This document shows, piece by piece, positions 42,582 to 51,749 of a stretch of 64,000 nt of DNA (positions are counted from its first letter, which is position 1; every line of letters starts with the position of its first letter). This stretch comes from an uncultured Lachnospiraceae bacterium (GTDB taxonomy: Bacteria; Bacillota; Clostridia; Lachnospirales; Lachnospiraceae): the NCBI GenBank assembly GCA_910587155.1, contig CAJULA010000001.1, positions 108,867 to 172,866 of the forward strand, read 5' to 3'. The position numbers and the translations under genes are program-made. A model generated the notes under the pieces. It ran no database searches. It was given only the letters and a program-made list of their open reading frames with translations, and was not told where the DNA came from.

Positions 42582-43700
42582 ATGGAATATGATTATCTGG
42601 TAGTAGGAGCAGGGCTTTTTGGTGCGGTATTTGCACAGGAAGCGGGGAAAAAGGGTAAAAAAGTGCTGGTGGTGGACAGGCGTTCCCATGTGGGAGGAAA
42701 CATTTATACGCGGGAAGTGGCCGGGATACAGGTTCATGAATATGGCGCTCATATTTTTCATACGTCCGATGAGGAGGTATGGAATTATATCAATCGCTTT
42801 GCCGTGTTTAACCGGTATACCAATTCCCCGGTAGCCAGGTATGGGGAGGAGTTATATAATCTTCCTTTTAATATGAATACCTTTCATGCCATGTGGGGAG
42901 TAAAAACGCCGGAGGAGGCGCAGGCGAAGATAGAAGCACAGATCCGGGAAGCGGGGATCGGGGAGCCGAAAAATCTGGAAGAGCAGGCCATCAGTCTGGT
43001 AGGCCGGGATATTTATGAGAAGCTGGTCAAAGGATATACGGAGAAGCAGTGGGGACGGAGGGCGTCAGAGCTGCCGGCTTTTATCATCCGCCGTCTGCCG
43101 GTGCGATTTGTTTACGATAATAATTATTTTAATGATGCGTATCAGGGAATCCCGATTGGCGGTTATACACAGATCATAGAAAAAATGCTGGATATGGACG
43201 GGATAGAGGTAAGGCTCGAAACGGATTTTCTGAAAGAGCGTGAAAAACTGCAGGATCTGGCCGGGTGTATTGTCTATACCGGGATGATTGACGCTTATTA
43301 TGATTATTGCTTCGGAGAACTGGAATACCGGAGTCTGCGGTTTGAGACACAGGTTCTGGAGACAGAAAATTATCAGGGGAATGCAGTCGTCAATTATACG
43401 GAATATGAAATCCCTTATACAAGGATCATTGAGCATAAACACTTTGAATTTCAGTGTCAGAACGGCAAACGCAATCCGCGGACCGTAATTACAAAAGAAT
43501 ATCCCCATGTCTGGAGCCATGGGGATGAACCGTATTATCCGCTGAATGATGAGAAGAATAACAGTAGATACGAAAGATACCGTGCCCGGGCCGAAAGGGA
43601 AAAAACGGTCATCTTTGGCGGCCGGCTGGGCCTGTACCGGTATTTTGACATGCATCAGGTGGTCAAGGCGGCACTGGAATTGTCACATCAGGCGTTTTAA
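42582..43700 (+). CDS. glf: UDP-galactopyranose mutase
   Basis: A 372-residue flavoenzyme that converts UDP-galactopyranose to UDP-galactofuranose for surface glycans. It has the FAD-binding start YDYLVVGAGLFGAVFAQEA, then EYGAHIFHTSDEEVW, NLPFNMNTFHAMWG, GYTEKQWGR and the C-terminal GGRLGLYRYFDMHQVV. The ATG at 42582 follows GAGGAGAAGAG; the earlier in-frame ATG at 42546 is unlikely. Its 3' end overlaps the convergent aroA by 18 bases. Confidence 0.95.
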   Translation: MEYDYLVVGAGLFGAVFAQEAGKKGKKVLVVDRRSHVGGNIYTREVAGIQVHEYGAHIFHTSDEEVWNYINRFAVFNRYTNSPVARYGEELYNLPFNMNTFHAMWGVKTPEEAQAKIEAQIREAGIGEPKNLEEQAISLVGRDIYEKLVKGYTEKQWGRRASELPAFIIRRLPVRFVYDNNYFNDAYQGIPIGGYTQIIEKMLDMDGIEVRLETDFLKEREKLQDLAGCIVYTGMIDAYYDYCFGELEYRSLRFETQVLETENYQGNAVVNYTEYEIPYTRIIEHKHFEFQCQNGKRNPRTVITKEYPHVWSHGDEPYYPLNDEKNNSRYERYRARAEREKTVIFGGRLGLYRYFDMHQVVKAALELSHQAF

Positions 43701-44960
43701 ATCGCTGTAAAAGGACGGATAAGAGATATTGACACATTCGCTGCCTGAAATGGTGGTTACGCCGTCTGCCAGAAGGGCGGCGACGGCAAAACTCATGGCG
43801 ATACGGTGGTCATTGCGGGAATCCAGAGCCGCGCCGTGGAGCGGCCGCCCGCCGCGGATTATCATTCCGTCAGGGGTTGCCTGTACGTCGCAGCCCATGG
43901 CAGAGAGATTTTTCGTCACCACGTCGATGCGGTTGGATTCCTTTACTTTCAGTTCGGCGGCATCCTGGATGACGGTGACGCCTTCCGCAAAGGCGGCCAT
44001 CACGGCGATCACCGGCAGTTCATCAATCAGGGTGGGGATCAGGCTGCCTCCGATCCGGGTGCCGTGAAGGGAGGCAGATCGGATGAGAAGATCGGCAGAG
44101 GCTTCTCCACTGTCAGTGCGCAGATTTTCCATGGCAATGTCTGCCCCCATGGCTCTGGCGACTTTCAGGATGCCGTCTCTTGTGGGATTGATGCCCACAT
44201 TTCTGATGAGGATCTCGGAATCCGGTACGATGGAGCCGGCGGCGATGAAATAGGCGGCGGAAGAGATATCGCCGGGAACCTGTATGCTGCGGGCATACAG
44301 AGGGTTTCCGGGCTTCAGGCAGACGGTGGTATCCTGTGTGGACAGATCGGCGCCGAAGAGGCGCAGCATGATTTCAGAGTGGTTTCTGCTGATATAGGGT
44401 TCTGTGATCCTTGTATCGCCTTCGGCATAGAGTCCGGCCAGCAAAATGGCTGATTTTACCTGGGCGGAGGCCACTTTTGTCGTATAGTGGATACCGTGCA
44501 GCGGGCGGCCCTTGATCAGAAGCGGCGCACAGTCATTGCCCTTTTCACTGGTGATATCCGCCCCCATCAGGGACAGGGGCTCCATGATGCGTTTCATGGG
44601 CCGTTTTTGGATGGAGTCATCTCCGGTGAGTCTGGCGGAAAAGTTCTGGGCGGCCAGGATGCCGGAGATCAGTCTTGTGGTGGTGCCGCTGTTGCCGGCA
44701 TCCAGTGTGGTGTCCGGGGCAGTCAGGCCGTTTGGTCCCCTGCCGCGCACCATAATATGTCCTGCTGCTTTTTTTTCGATCTCTGTTCCGAGTCTGCGAA
44801 AGCATGCGATTGTGGAGAGACAGTCTGCGCCTTCGAGAAAGTTTGTGATTTCGGAAGTGCCCTGTGCCAGAGAGGCGAGCATCACACTGCGGTGTGAGAT
44901 AGATTTATCTCCCGGTACCGTCACGGTTCCGCGGAGTTTTTTTGCTTTATAAAATTCCAT
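43683..44960 (-). CDS. aroA: AroA, 3-phosphoshikimate 1-carboxyvinyltransferase (EPSP synthase)
   Basis: A 425-residue shikimate-pathway enzyme. Motifs: VPGDKSISHRSVMLASLAQG, LDAGNSGTTTRLISGIL, QKRPMKRIMEPLSLMGA, ISSAAYFIAAG, ELKVKESNRIDVV and the C-terminal NDHRIAMSFAVAALL. Full length. It lies downstream of tyrA on the same strand with a palindromic element between them, so both probably share a transcript for aromatic amino acid synthesis. Confidence 0.96.
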   Translation of the reverse strand: MEFYKAKKLRGTVTVPGDKSISHRSVMLASLAQGTSEITNFLEGADCLSTIACFRRLGTEIEKKAAGHIMVRGRGPNGLTAPDTTLDAGNSGTTTRLISGILAAQNFSARLTGDDSIQKRPMKRIMEPLSLMGADITSEKGNDCAPLLIKGRPLHGIHYTTKVASAQVKSAILLAGLYAEGDTRITEPYISRNHSEIMLRLFGADLSTQDTTVCLKPGNPLYARSIQVPGDISSAAYFIAAGSIVPDSEILIRNVGINPTRDGILKVARAMGADIAMENLRTDSGEASADLLIRSASLHGTRIGGSLIPTLIDELPVIAVMAAFAEGVTVIQDAAELKVKESNRIDVVTKNLSAMGCDVQATPDGMIIRGGRPLHGAALDSRNDHRIAMSFAVAALLADGVTTISGSECVNISYPSFYSDLKRLM

Positions 44961-44987
44961 GATTGCAGATTATCCTTTCTATTTTGA

Positions 44988-45012
44988 GGAAACGCTTTCA
45001 TCAGCGTTTCCC
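44988..45012 (-). repeat. Dispersed palindromic element between tyrA and aroA
   Basis: Read on the minus strand: GGGAAACGCT, loop GATGAA, AGCGTTTCC. It is identical over 25 bases to the copy at 60966 on the plus strand. Confidence 0.75.
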
Positions 45013-45019
45013 AAGATTT

Positions 45020-46126
45020 TTACAGGAAACGCCCGGTATGAATACGGTATCCTTTGTTTTTCAGGATGGAAACCGCATGTTCCATGCCCGTCTCCTCATA
45101 AAATTCGATCCGCAGTACGCCTTCTTCCAGTTCCCGGTTATGGGTGATGCCGATATTTTTGATACTGATCCCGTTAAGTGCCAGTATGGTGGCAATGGAA
45201 GCCAGCGCGCCGGGTTCGTCGGCGATGTCGATTCGGATGGCAAAATCTTTCTTGATCGGGCCGCTGGAAGCTTCGATAAAGGAATCCCGGTATATACGGG
45301 CCCGATCGAAAAAATCATAGATTTCCCGGGAAGCCCCCTGATCGATCTGTGCCCGGATATCCTCCAGGGTGGAGATATAGGTTCCAAGCAGGGTGGAAAT
45401 ATTGTCCCGGTTGGTCAGACAGATCTGCTGCCACATGGCGCAGGAGGAGGAAGCGATGCGGGTGATATCTTTAAATCCGCCCGCCGCGATCATCTTCATA
45501 ATGCCGTCCTCTGAATCACAGTCCTGTACCAGATTGACGAGCGAAGCGGCGATCACATGGGGCAGATGACTGATTGCCGCCGTCACGTAGTCATGTGTGT
45601 CACTGGACAGGATCAGGGGGATGGCGCCGATATCGGAGACAAGTTTCTGATAAAAGTCCACCTTCTCCGGGGGCACGGACTTTGTGGGTGTTAAGATATA
45701 GTAGGCGTTTTCCAGAAGCTGCGCTCTGGAATTGGCATAGCCATAGCGTTCGCTGCCCGCCATCGGATGGCCGCCGATAAACATATGCTCCAGCCCCAGT
45801 GCGGCAATCTGTTCATGGATACCGGTTTTGACACTTCCCACATCGGTGAGAATACAGTCTTTTGGGAGAACTCTGGCGAGCCGGCGCAGATTTTCGGTAT
45901 TATCGGAAACCGGTGCGCAGAGAAAGAGGATGTCGCAGCCGGCAAAAGCATCGCCCGGTGTCTCACAGATGACATCGGCGATTCCGTCTTTTTGTGCCTG
46001 CAGCAGGGTATCACAGTTTGTATCATAGGCATATATGGTTACCTGTTTTCTTTTTTCTTTCAGGGCTCTGGCAATGGAGCCGCCGATCAGGCCCAGGCCG
46101 ATAAAGCCGCAGGAGACTGTATTCAT
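45020..46126 (-). CDS. tyrA: TyrA, prephenate dehydrogenase with ACT domain
   Basis: A 368-residue enzyme for tyrosine synthesis. N-terminal NAD site FIGLGLIGGSIARALKE, then DVGSVKTGIHEQI and GGHPMAGSERYGYANS; helical dimerisation part with SHLPHVIAASLV; C-terminal ACT domain (ADEPGALASIATILALNGIS, from about 295) for feedback control by amino acid. The ATG at 46126 follows AAAGGA; upstream in-frame starts would add residues unlike the family. It is followed by aroA. Confidence 0.95.
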   Translation of the reverse strand: MNTVSCGFIGLGLIGGSIARALKEKRKQVTIYAYDTNCDTLLQAQKDGIADVICETPGDAFAGCDILFLCAPVSDNTENLRRLARVLPKDCILTDVGSVKTGIHEQIAALGLEHMFIGGHPMAGSERYGYANSRAQLLENAYYILTPTKSVPPEKVDFYQKLVSDIGAIPLILSSDTHDYVTAAISHLPHVIAASLVNLVQDCDSEDGIMKMIAAGGFKDITRIASSSCAMWQQICLTNRDNISTLLGTYISTLEDIRAQIDQGASREIYDFFDRARIYRDSFIEASSGPIKKDFAIRIDIADEPGALASIATILALNGISIKNIGITHNRELEEGVLRIEFYEETGMEHAVSILKNKGYRIHTGRFL

Positions 46127-46429
46127 GGAATGCTTTTCCTTTCCTGCCGGTACCGCGGAAATACTGCGGGAGGCTGTTTTTTGTATTTGTTGTACAGTGA
46201 GTAAATTATTGATTATCAACAATATAGCACGTGAAAGTGGGATGGTCAATGGCATAAATCCGATCACATTCTCTTGGGACACGCGATGAAAAAACTGGTT
46301 AAGTTGTGCAAAATACTTGTAATTATGAACAGAATTTAGTAGAATATCCCCATGGGGAATGTGAAAGGATAAGAAATTCCTGTAAATCTTGGCAGATACC
46401 CAAAACAGCATAAATTGGAGGAATTTAAT
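46127..46429. other. Divergent intergenic region tyrA / EF-G
   Basis: About 300 bases between the divergent tyrA and EF-G starts. It holds the EF-G promoter (46317-46345) and, near tyrA, an AT-rich stretch with the small palindrome TTGATTATCAA. I could not fix a tyrA promoter and saw no coding sequence. Confidence 0.6.
46317..46345 (+). promoter_or_regulatory. Candidate promoter of the EF-G-like gene
   Basis: TTGTAA, 17-base spacer, TAGAAT, about 85 bases ahead of the start codon. Confidence 0.6.
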
Positions 46430-48520
46430 ATGAATGTTTACACGACTGACAAAATTCGCAATGTAGTACTGTTGGGACACGGCGGCGCGGGAAAGACTTC
46501 TCTGGCAGAAGCGATGGCTTATCTGGCAGGTCTGACTTCCAGGATGGGCAAAGTGACCGACGGCAATACTGTCAGCGATTTCGGTAAAGAAGAGCAGAGG
46601 CGGAAGTTTTCCATCAGCACTTCAGTGATTCCGCTGGAATGGGAAGGCACCAAGATCAATATTTTAGATACCCCCGGCTATTTCGACTTTGTGGGTGAGG
46701 TGGAAGAGGCTGTCAGTGCGGCGGATGCGGCTGTTATTGTGGTTTCCGGCAAGGCCGGCATGGAAGTGGGCACGGAAAAGGCATGGGAGCTGTGCGAAAA
46801 ATATAAGCTGCCCCGCATGGTATTTGTCACCGATATGGATGTGGACAATGCCTCCTACCGCCAGGTAGTGTCGGATATGACAGAGCGGTATGGAAAGAAG
46901 ATGGCGCCATTTCATCTGCCTATCCGTGAGAATGAGAAATTTGTAGGCTATATCAATGTGATCAGCGAGACAGGGCACAGATGGAAGGACAAGGCAGTGG
47001 TGGACTGTGAGATTCCGGAATACAGCAAGGCCAATCTGCAGGTATGCCGGGATACTCTGATCGAGTCTGTTGCGGAGACGAGCGAAGAGTTTATGGACCG
47101 GTATTTTGCAGGGGAATCTTTCTCGGAAGCGGAAATCCGGGCGGCAGTCCGTCTCAATGTTATGGACGGTACGATCGTACCCATGTCCATGGGCTCCAAT
47201 GTTCTCTGTCAGGGTATTTATACGCTGCTGGATGATATTGTGAAATATTTCCCCAGCCCGGAAAACAGAGAGTTTGCCGGCGTAAATATGAAGAGCAATG
47301 AGGTATTCCAGGCCGATTACGACTTTTCAAAAGCAAAATCCGCCTACATTTTCAAAACGATCGTTGATCCGTTTATCGGCAAGTATTCTCTTGTCAAGGT
47401 TTGCTCCGGTGTATTCAAAGCGGATGATATGATCTATAATCAGGATAAAGAGACGGAAGAAAAAGCAGGCAAGCTGTATATACTGCAGGGCAATAAGCCG
47501 GTGGAAGTGCCGGAGCTGCATGCGGGAGATATCGGCGCCATTGCCAAGCTGACTGCGGCAAGGACAGGAGATACCCTCTCCACCAAGGCGACCCCGATCC
47601 GCTATGGCAAGACGGAGGTTTCCAGGCCGTATACGTATATGCGCTACCATGCAAAAAATAAAGGCGATATCGACAAGATATCGCAGTCGCTGCAGAAGAT
47701 GATGCATGAAGACCTGACGCTGAAGGCTGTCAATGACAGTGAGAACAGACAGATGCTGTTATATGGTATGGGCGATCAGCATCTGGAAATCGTGGCCAGC
47801 CGTCTGAAAAACGAATATAAGGTGGAGATTGAGCTTTCCAAACCGAAGGTGGCATTCCGTGAGACGATCAGGAAGAAATCGGATGTGGAATATAAATATA
47901 AGAAACAGTCCGGCGGACACGGGCAGTATGGTCATGTGAAGATGCGCTTTGAGAGTTCCGGCAATCTGGAAGAGAGCTTTACCTTCTCTCAGGAGGTTGT
48001 GGGCGGCGCCGTTCCCAAGAATTATTTCCCGGCAGTGGAAAAGGGGCTGCAGGAGTCGGTGCTCAGAGGGCCGCTGGCCGCTTATCCCGTCGTGGGTGTC
48101 AAGGCTGTTTTATATGACGGTTCCTATCATCCGGTTGATTCTTCCGAGATGGCGTTTAAGATGGCTACGATCCAGGCATTCAAGAAAGGGTTTATGGAGG
48201 CACAGCCCATCCTGCTGGAGCCCATTGCGTCTCTGAAAGTAACGGTTCCGGATCAGTATACGGGTGATGTCATGGGTGATCTCAATAAGCGCAGAGGCCG
48301 GGTACTCGGTATGAATCCCATTGCAGGCGGCAAGCAGGTGATCGAGGCAGATATCCCCATGACCGGGCTGTTCGGCTACTGTACGGATCTGCGTTCCATG
48401 ACCGGCGGACGCGGCGTATATGCCTATGAATTTGCACGTTATGAGCAGGCGCCTTCCGATATCCAGGAGAAGGAAGTGGCAGAGAGAGCAGCGAAAGTAG
48501 CGGAAAATTCGGACTTATAA
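46430..48520 (+). CDS. Elongation factor G-like GTPase (EF-G type 2)
   Basis: A 696-residue translational GTPase with the five-domain EF-G layout. Its G1 loop reads LGHGGAGKTSL rather than the GHIDAGKTT form, G3 is DTPGYFDF, and the G4 motif NKxD is replaced by VTDMDVDNA. The SGGHGQYGHVKMRFE domain IV motif and RGRVLGMNPI are kept. This pattern marks the second EF-G paralogue found in many Firmicutes, distinct from the housekeeping fusA next to rpsG. The start at 46430 follows TTGGAGG. The precise role is not settled. Confidence 0.88.
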   Translation: MNVYTTDKIRNVVLLGHGGAGKTSLAEAMAYLAGLTSRMGKVTDGNTVSDFGKEEQRRKFSISTSVIPLEWEGTKINILDTPGYFDFVGEVEEAVSAADAAVIVVSGKAGMEVGTEKAWELCEKYKLPRMVFVTDMDVDNASYRQVVSDMTERYGKKMAPFHLPIRENEKFVGYINVISETGHRWKDKAVVDCEIPEYSKANLQVCRDTLIESVAETSEEFMDRYFAGESFSEAEIRAAVRLNVMDGTIVPMSMGSNVLCQGIYTLLDDIVKYFPSPENREFAGVNMKSNEVFQADYDFSKAKSAYIFKTIVDPFIGKYSLVKVCSGVFKADDMIYNQDKETEEKAGKLYILQGNKPVEVPELHAGDIGAIAKLTAARTGDTLSTKATPIRYGKTEVSRPYTYMRYHAKNKGDIDKISQSLQKMMHEDLTLKAVNDSENRQMLLYGMGDQHLEIVASRLKNEYKVEIELSKPKVAFRETIRKKSDVEYKYKKQSGGHGQYGHVKMRFESSGNLEESFTFSQEVVGGAVPKNYFPAVEKGLQESVLRGPLAAYPVVGVKAVLYDGSYHPVDSSEMAFKMATIQAFKKGFMEAQPILLEPIASLKVTVPDQYTGDVMGDLNKRRGRVLGMNPIAGGKQVIEADIPMTGLFGYCTDLRSMTGGRGVYAYEFARYEQAPSDIQEKEVAERAAKVAENSDL

Positions 48521-48783
48521 GGTAAGACAGGTTCTGTGCTTTCCCATTGCCAGGCGGCAGAGAAACTGTGACAGGAAATAAAGACAGGAATCAATCAGTC
48601 CGGCAGGAGGACCCGCACGGCGGGTGCTTTTGCCGGACTGTTCCTTTTGCGGGAAAAGGAAATCTGTCCGGTGGATATGCTGCCGGATAATCTTAATAAT
48701 TTTTTTAGAGACGGAAACCGGAATATGTAGTATAATTTTCCACATACTATAGAGAACGCCAAAAAGAAAAGGACAGGAAACTT
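48521..48783. other. Intergenic region after the EF-G-like gene
   Basis: It holds a strong terminator (48596-48648) and, near 48725-48760, an AT-rich stretch that probably contains the promoter of the next gene. No coding sequence seen. Confidence 0.5.
48596..48648 (+). terminator. Terminator after the EF-G-like gene
   Basis: CAGTCCGGCA pairs with TGCCGGACTG; an inner ACCCGC/GCGGGT stem is nested inside; TTCCTTTT follows. Confidence 0.8.
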
Positions 48784-50427
48784 ATGAAAAGGATGACACG
48801 TAACCTGATCTTTATCGCTGCGGGTATTTTGGCCGCAGCGATTCTGTATTATATTTATCTGCCGGCAGTGAATATCCATTCCGCCAGCTTCTGGTTTTTT
48901 ATTATGGGGATGCTGGTGGTGGCCATGCTTATCTATGGCTTTAAAAGGGCGGGCAGAGGGCTTCTGCTCACCGACGGCAACCATCTGCGGCTGAACATGG
49001 ATTTCAGAGAGATGAAGGGACTTAAATATATGGGGATATTGCTGCTGGCGGTATTTCTTGTCTATCTTCTGGGCAGCATTTTGTCCTCCCCCATCGTCAA
49101 CGCGGCGAAATATCAGCAGCTTTTGACGATTGAAGAGCGGAACTTCGCGGATGATATCAAAGAGGCGGATTATAATACCATTCCCCTGCTGGATAAGGGG
49201 AGCGCCGCGCTGCTTGGCAATCGCAAGATGGGAAGCCTGGTGGATATGGTATCACAGTTTGAGGTGAGCAATGATTATACCCAGATCAATTATCAGGGGA
49301 AGCCGGTGCGTGTGACGCCCCTTTCTTATGCCAGCCCGATCAAATGGCTGACCAATAACAGAAACGGCATTCCGGCTTATATTCTGATTGATATGGCGAC
49401 GCAGAATACGGAGTGTATCAAGCTGCAGGCAGGGATACGCTATTCCAAATCCGAATATTTCAACCGCAATCTTTACCGGCATCTGCGTTTCCATTATCCG
49501 ACGTATATCTTTGATGATCAGCTTTTTTTCGAAATCGACGAAGAAGGGACGCCTTACTGGGTATGCCCGGTGAAGAAGTTCAATATCGGCCTGTTCGGCG
49601 GACAGACGGTGGGGCATGTGGTGCTCTGCAATGCCATCACAGGCGAATGTGTGGACTATGCGGTGGAGGATGTGCCGCAGTGGGTGGATAAGGTATATTC
49701 CGCGGAGCTTCTGACGCAGCTCTATGATTATTCCGGGATACTCAAGCACGGTTTTTTCAACAGTGTGCTGGGACAGAGAGATTGCCTGAAATCCACGAAC
49801 GGTTATAATTATATCGCGTTGGACGATGATGTATGGGTTTATTCCGGTGTGACCAGTGTCAGCGGGGATCAGTCCAATGTGGGATTTGTGCTGATGAATC
49901 AGCGCACGATGGAAACCCGTTTTTACAAGGTGGAGGGCGCTATAGAGGATTCCGCCATGTCGTCTGCCGAGGGGCAGGTACAGAACCTGGGGTATGTGGC
50001 GACGTTCCCCCTGCTTCTGAATATTGCCGACGAGCCCACCTATTTTATGGCGCTCAAGGATGCGTCCGGCCTGGTCAAAAAATATGCCATGGTCAATGTA
50101 CAGAAATATCAGTGGGTGGCTATCGGAGACACGATCCAGGAGTGTGAAAAGAGCTACAGCGAACTGCTCAATACCAATGGCATTGTAAGCCGTAATGCGG
50201 ATACGCTGAAGTCTGTTTCGGGAAAGATCACGGCCATAGCCCCGGTGGTGCTGGAAGGGAACACGCACTATTATATCTGTCTGGAACAGGTTCAGGATGT
50301 TTTTGACGTTGATCTGTCGGAGGAAAAACTGATCGGCATTATCCGTTATCGGGAAGGGGAGCACATTACCCTGAGCTATACGGAAGGATATGGTCTTAAC
50401 AGCGTGAAGGAGATCGGAGCAAAATGA
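48784..50427 (+). CDS. Uncharacterised membrane protein, 547 residues
   Basis: I do not recognise a named family. Three membrane segments lie at about 7-28, 34-53 and 77-98. A large hydrophilic, mostly beta-like region then runs from about 105 to the end, so it is probably a membrane-anchored extracytoplasmic or cytoplasmic module. Only a few Cys are present. Repeating hydrophobic/aromatic strands such as LFFEIDEEGTPYWVCPVKKF and GYNYIALDDDVWVYSGV suggest a beta-propeller-like or ligand-binding fold (inference). It is flanked by a terminator upstream and a secreted-protein gene downstream, so it appears monocistronic. Confidence 0.8.
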   Translation: MKRMTRNLIFIAAGILAAAILYYIYLPAVNIHSASFWFFIMGMLVVAMLIYGFKRAGRGLLLTDGNHLRLNMDFREMKGLKYMGILLLAVFLVYLLGSILSSPIVNAAKYQQLLTIEERNFADDIKEADYNTIPLLDKGSAALLGNRKMGSLVDMVSQFEVSNDYTQINYQGKPVRVTPLSYASPIKWLTNNRNGIPAYILIDMATQNTECIKLQAGIRYSKSEYFNRNLYRHLRFHYPTYIFDDQLFFEIDEEGTPYWVCPVKKFNIGLFGGQTVGHVVLCNAITGECVDYAVEDVPQWVDKVYSAELLTQLYDYSGILKHGFFNSVLGQRDCLKSTNGYNYIALDDDVWVYSGVTSVSGDQSNVGFVLMNQRTMETRFYKVEGAIEDSAMSSAEGQVQNLGYVATFPLLLNIADEPTYFMALKDASGLVKKYAMVNVQKYQWVAIGDTIQECEKSYSELLNTNGIVSRNADTLKSVSGKITAIAPVVLEGNTHYYICLEQVQDVFDVDLSEEKLIGIIRYREGEHITLSYTEGYGLNSVKEIGAK

Positions 50428-50570
50428 CGGATACCATGTACTTTTCACACCGGTGGGATGCCATGATTTACCAGGATAAGCTTTGCCGATTTCATTGACA
50501 AATAATGACAAAATACGTAAACTTAGACTAGGTTATTTGAAAATGCAGGTACAGGGAAAGGAGAGATCAC

Positions 50571-51608
50571 ATGCGTAAAACAGGGGGAAAGATTCTGACA
50601 ATGCTTCTGGCTTTTTCCATATGTCTGACTGCCATGATTCCGCTTCACACGAAGGCCAGGGTTCCGGAGGTAAGGAGTACGCCTGACTGGACCAAGTCTT
50701 CCGATGTGTGGCAGGTCAGCGATGGTGTGACGGCTTATATCAGGGATGGGGTACTTTATTTTGAGGGTAACGGTGTCATTCCGGATTATACCAATGACAA
50801 TCTGTCAGACCGGCCGTGGCATACTTCGATCTTCGGCACGGTAGTCGTGGGCACGGGGATTACGGACATCGGCACAAGGGCTTTTGCAGAGTTTAAAAAT
50901 CTGAGATATTTCTTTATTCCCAGTACGACTTTTGTATCTGACAGTTCGGTATTTCACAAAATAGACAGCAGTCCGGTTGTGCGTATTCAGGGGAGCGAAG
51001 AGACGATCAGAATGATTGGCGACAGGATTCCCTATACCAGCCTTGACAGCTGGGCGGCCGTTGCCCAGAGCACTTCCTATAATACACTCTATGTCGTGGA
51101 TAATGGTACGGTAAAGTCTTTGTTCAGACAAAAGACATATCCGAATCTCGAGCGGGTGTTCAGTGCCGATAATCCGGACATCGACCGTCCCACCAGACTG
51201 AGAGAACAGGACGGAGAGCAGCTTCAGCCCTACGTATCGCCGCTGCGTTTTGCGCCCGGTTATGAGATGGCAGGGAGAGCCGTTACCTCCAAAGTCATCA
51301 GGCCGGGAACCGCGTATCTGCAAGTGGTTGCGGATTATCTGAATTATGGGTATCCGGAGTATACGTATGCACAGACCTGCTCCAATATGGTGACAACAGG
51401 CGATAAGGTGTATCCGGTGCTTGAGGAGCCGAAACAGTATCAGTTTACGATCCCGGAGCAGCTTCGGAGCCCCGGACGGGTATTTAAAGTGATTGTGGTC
51501 GCGGACGGTACGCATACCGTGCTGGATGACATGGATGATTCCGATACGACGATCACCTTTATGACGGATCAGGGAACTTTTACTTACAGTATCATTTATA
51601 AGCCGTAA
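50571..51608 (+). CDS. Secreted protein with a BspA-like leucine-rich segment
   Basis: A 345-residue exported protein. Signal peptide (about 1-29, TMLLAFSICLTAMIPLHTKA). The segment GTVVVGTGITDIGTRAFAEF then LRYFFIPSTT resembles one or two BspA-type leucine-rich repeats, here degenerate and few. The C-terminal half (from about 230) is a beta-rich domain I do not recognise. AAAGGAGAG precedes the ATG. A surface or secreted binding role is plausible but unproven. Confidence 0.75.
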   Translation: MRKTGGKILTMLLAFSICLTAMIPLHTKARVPEVRSTPDWTKSSDVWQVSDGVTAYIRDGVLYFEGNGVIPDYTNDNLSDRPWHTSIFGTVVVGTGITDIGTRAFAEFKNLRYFFIPSTTFVSDSSVFHKIDSSPVVRIQGSEETIRMIGDRIPYTSLDSWAAVAQSTSYNTLYVVDNGTVKSLFRQKTYPNLERVFSADNPDIDRPTRLREQDGEQLQPYVSPLRFAPGYEMAGRAVTSKVIRPGTAYLQVVADYLNYGYPEYTYAQTCSNMVTTGDKVYPVLEEPKQYQFTIPEQLRSPGRVFKVIVVADGTHTVLDDMDDSDTTITFMTDQGTFTYSIIYKP

Positions 51609-51644
51609 CATAACGGCGGACAACGGATATCCGGGGACAGGGAG

Positions 51645-51693
51645 AAAAAGAATCCGGCGCAGTGCAGCATGCTGCCTGTGCCGGATTCTTTTT
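51645..51693 (+). terminator. Terminator before leuS
   Basis: AAAAAGAATCCGGC pairs with GCCGGATTCTTTTT around an inner CAGCATGCTG stem. It ends the secreted-protein transcript; the leuS promoter starts 5 bases later. Confidence 0.88.
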
Positions 51694-51697
51694 ATAC

Positions 51698-51726
51698 TTG
51701 ACAATATGGGCGGGGAAAACTAAAAT
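51698..51726 (+). promoter_or_regulatory. Vegetative promoter of leuS
   Basis: TTGACA, 17-base spacer, TAAAAT. The leader to the ATG is only about 17 bases, so no T-box can be present. Confidence 0.8.
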
Positions 51727-51749
51727 ATTTAATCAGGAGGAATGAAAAA

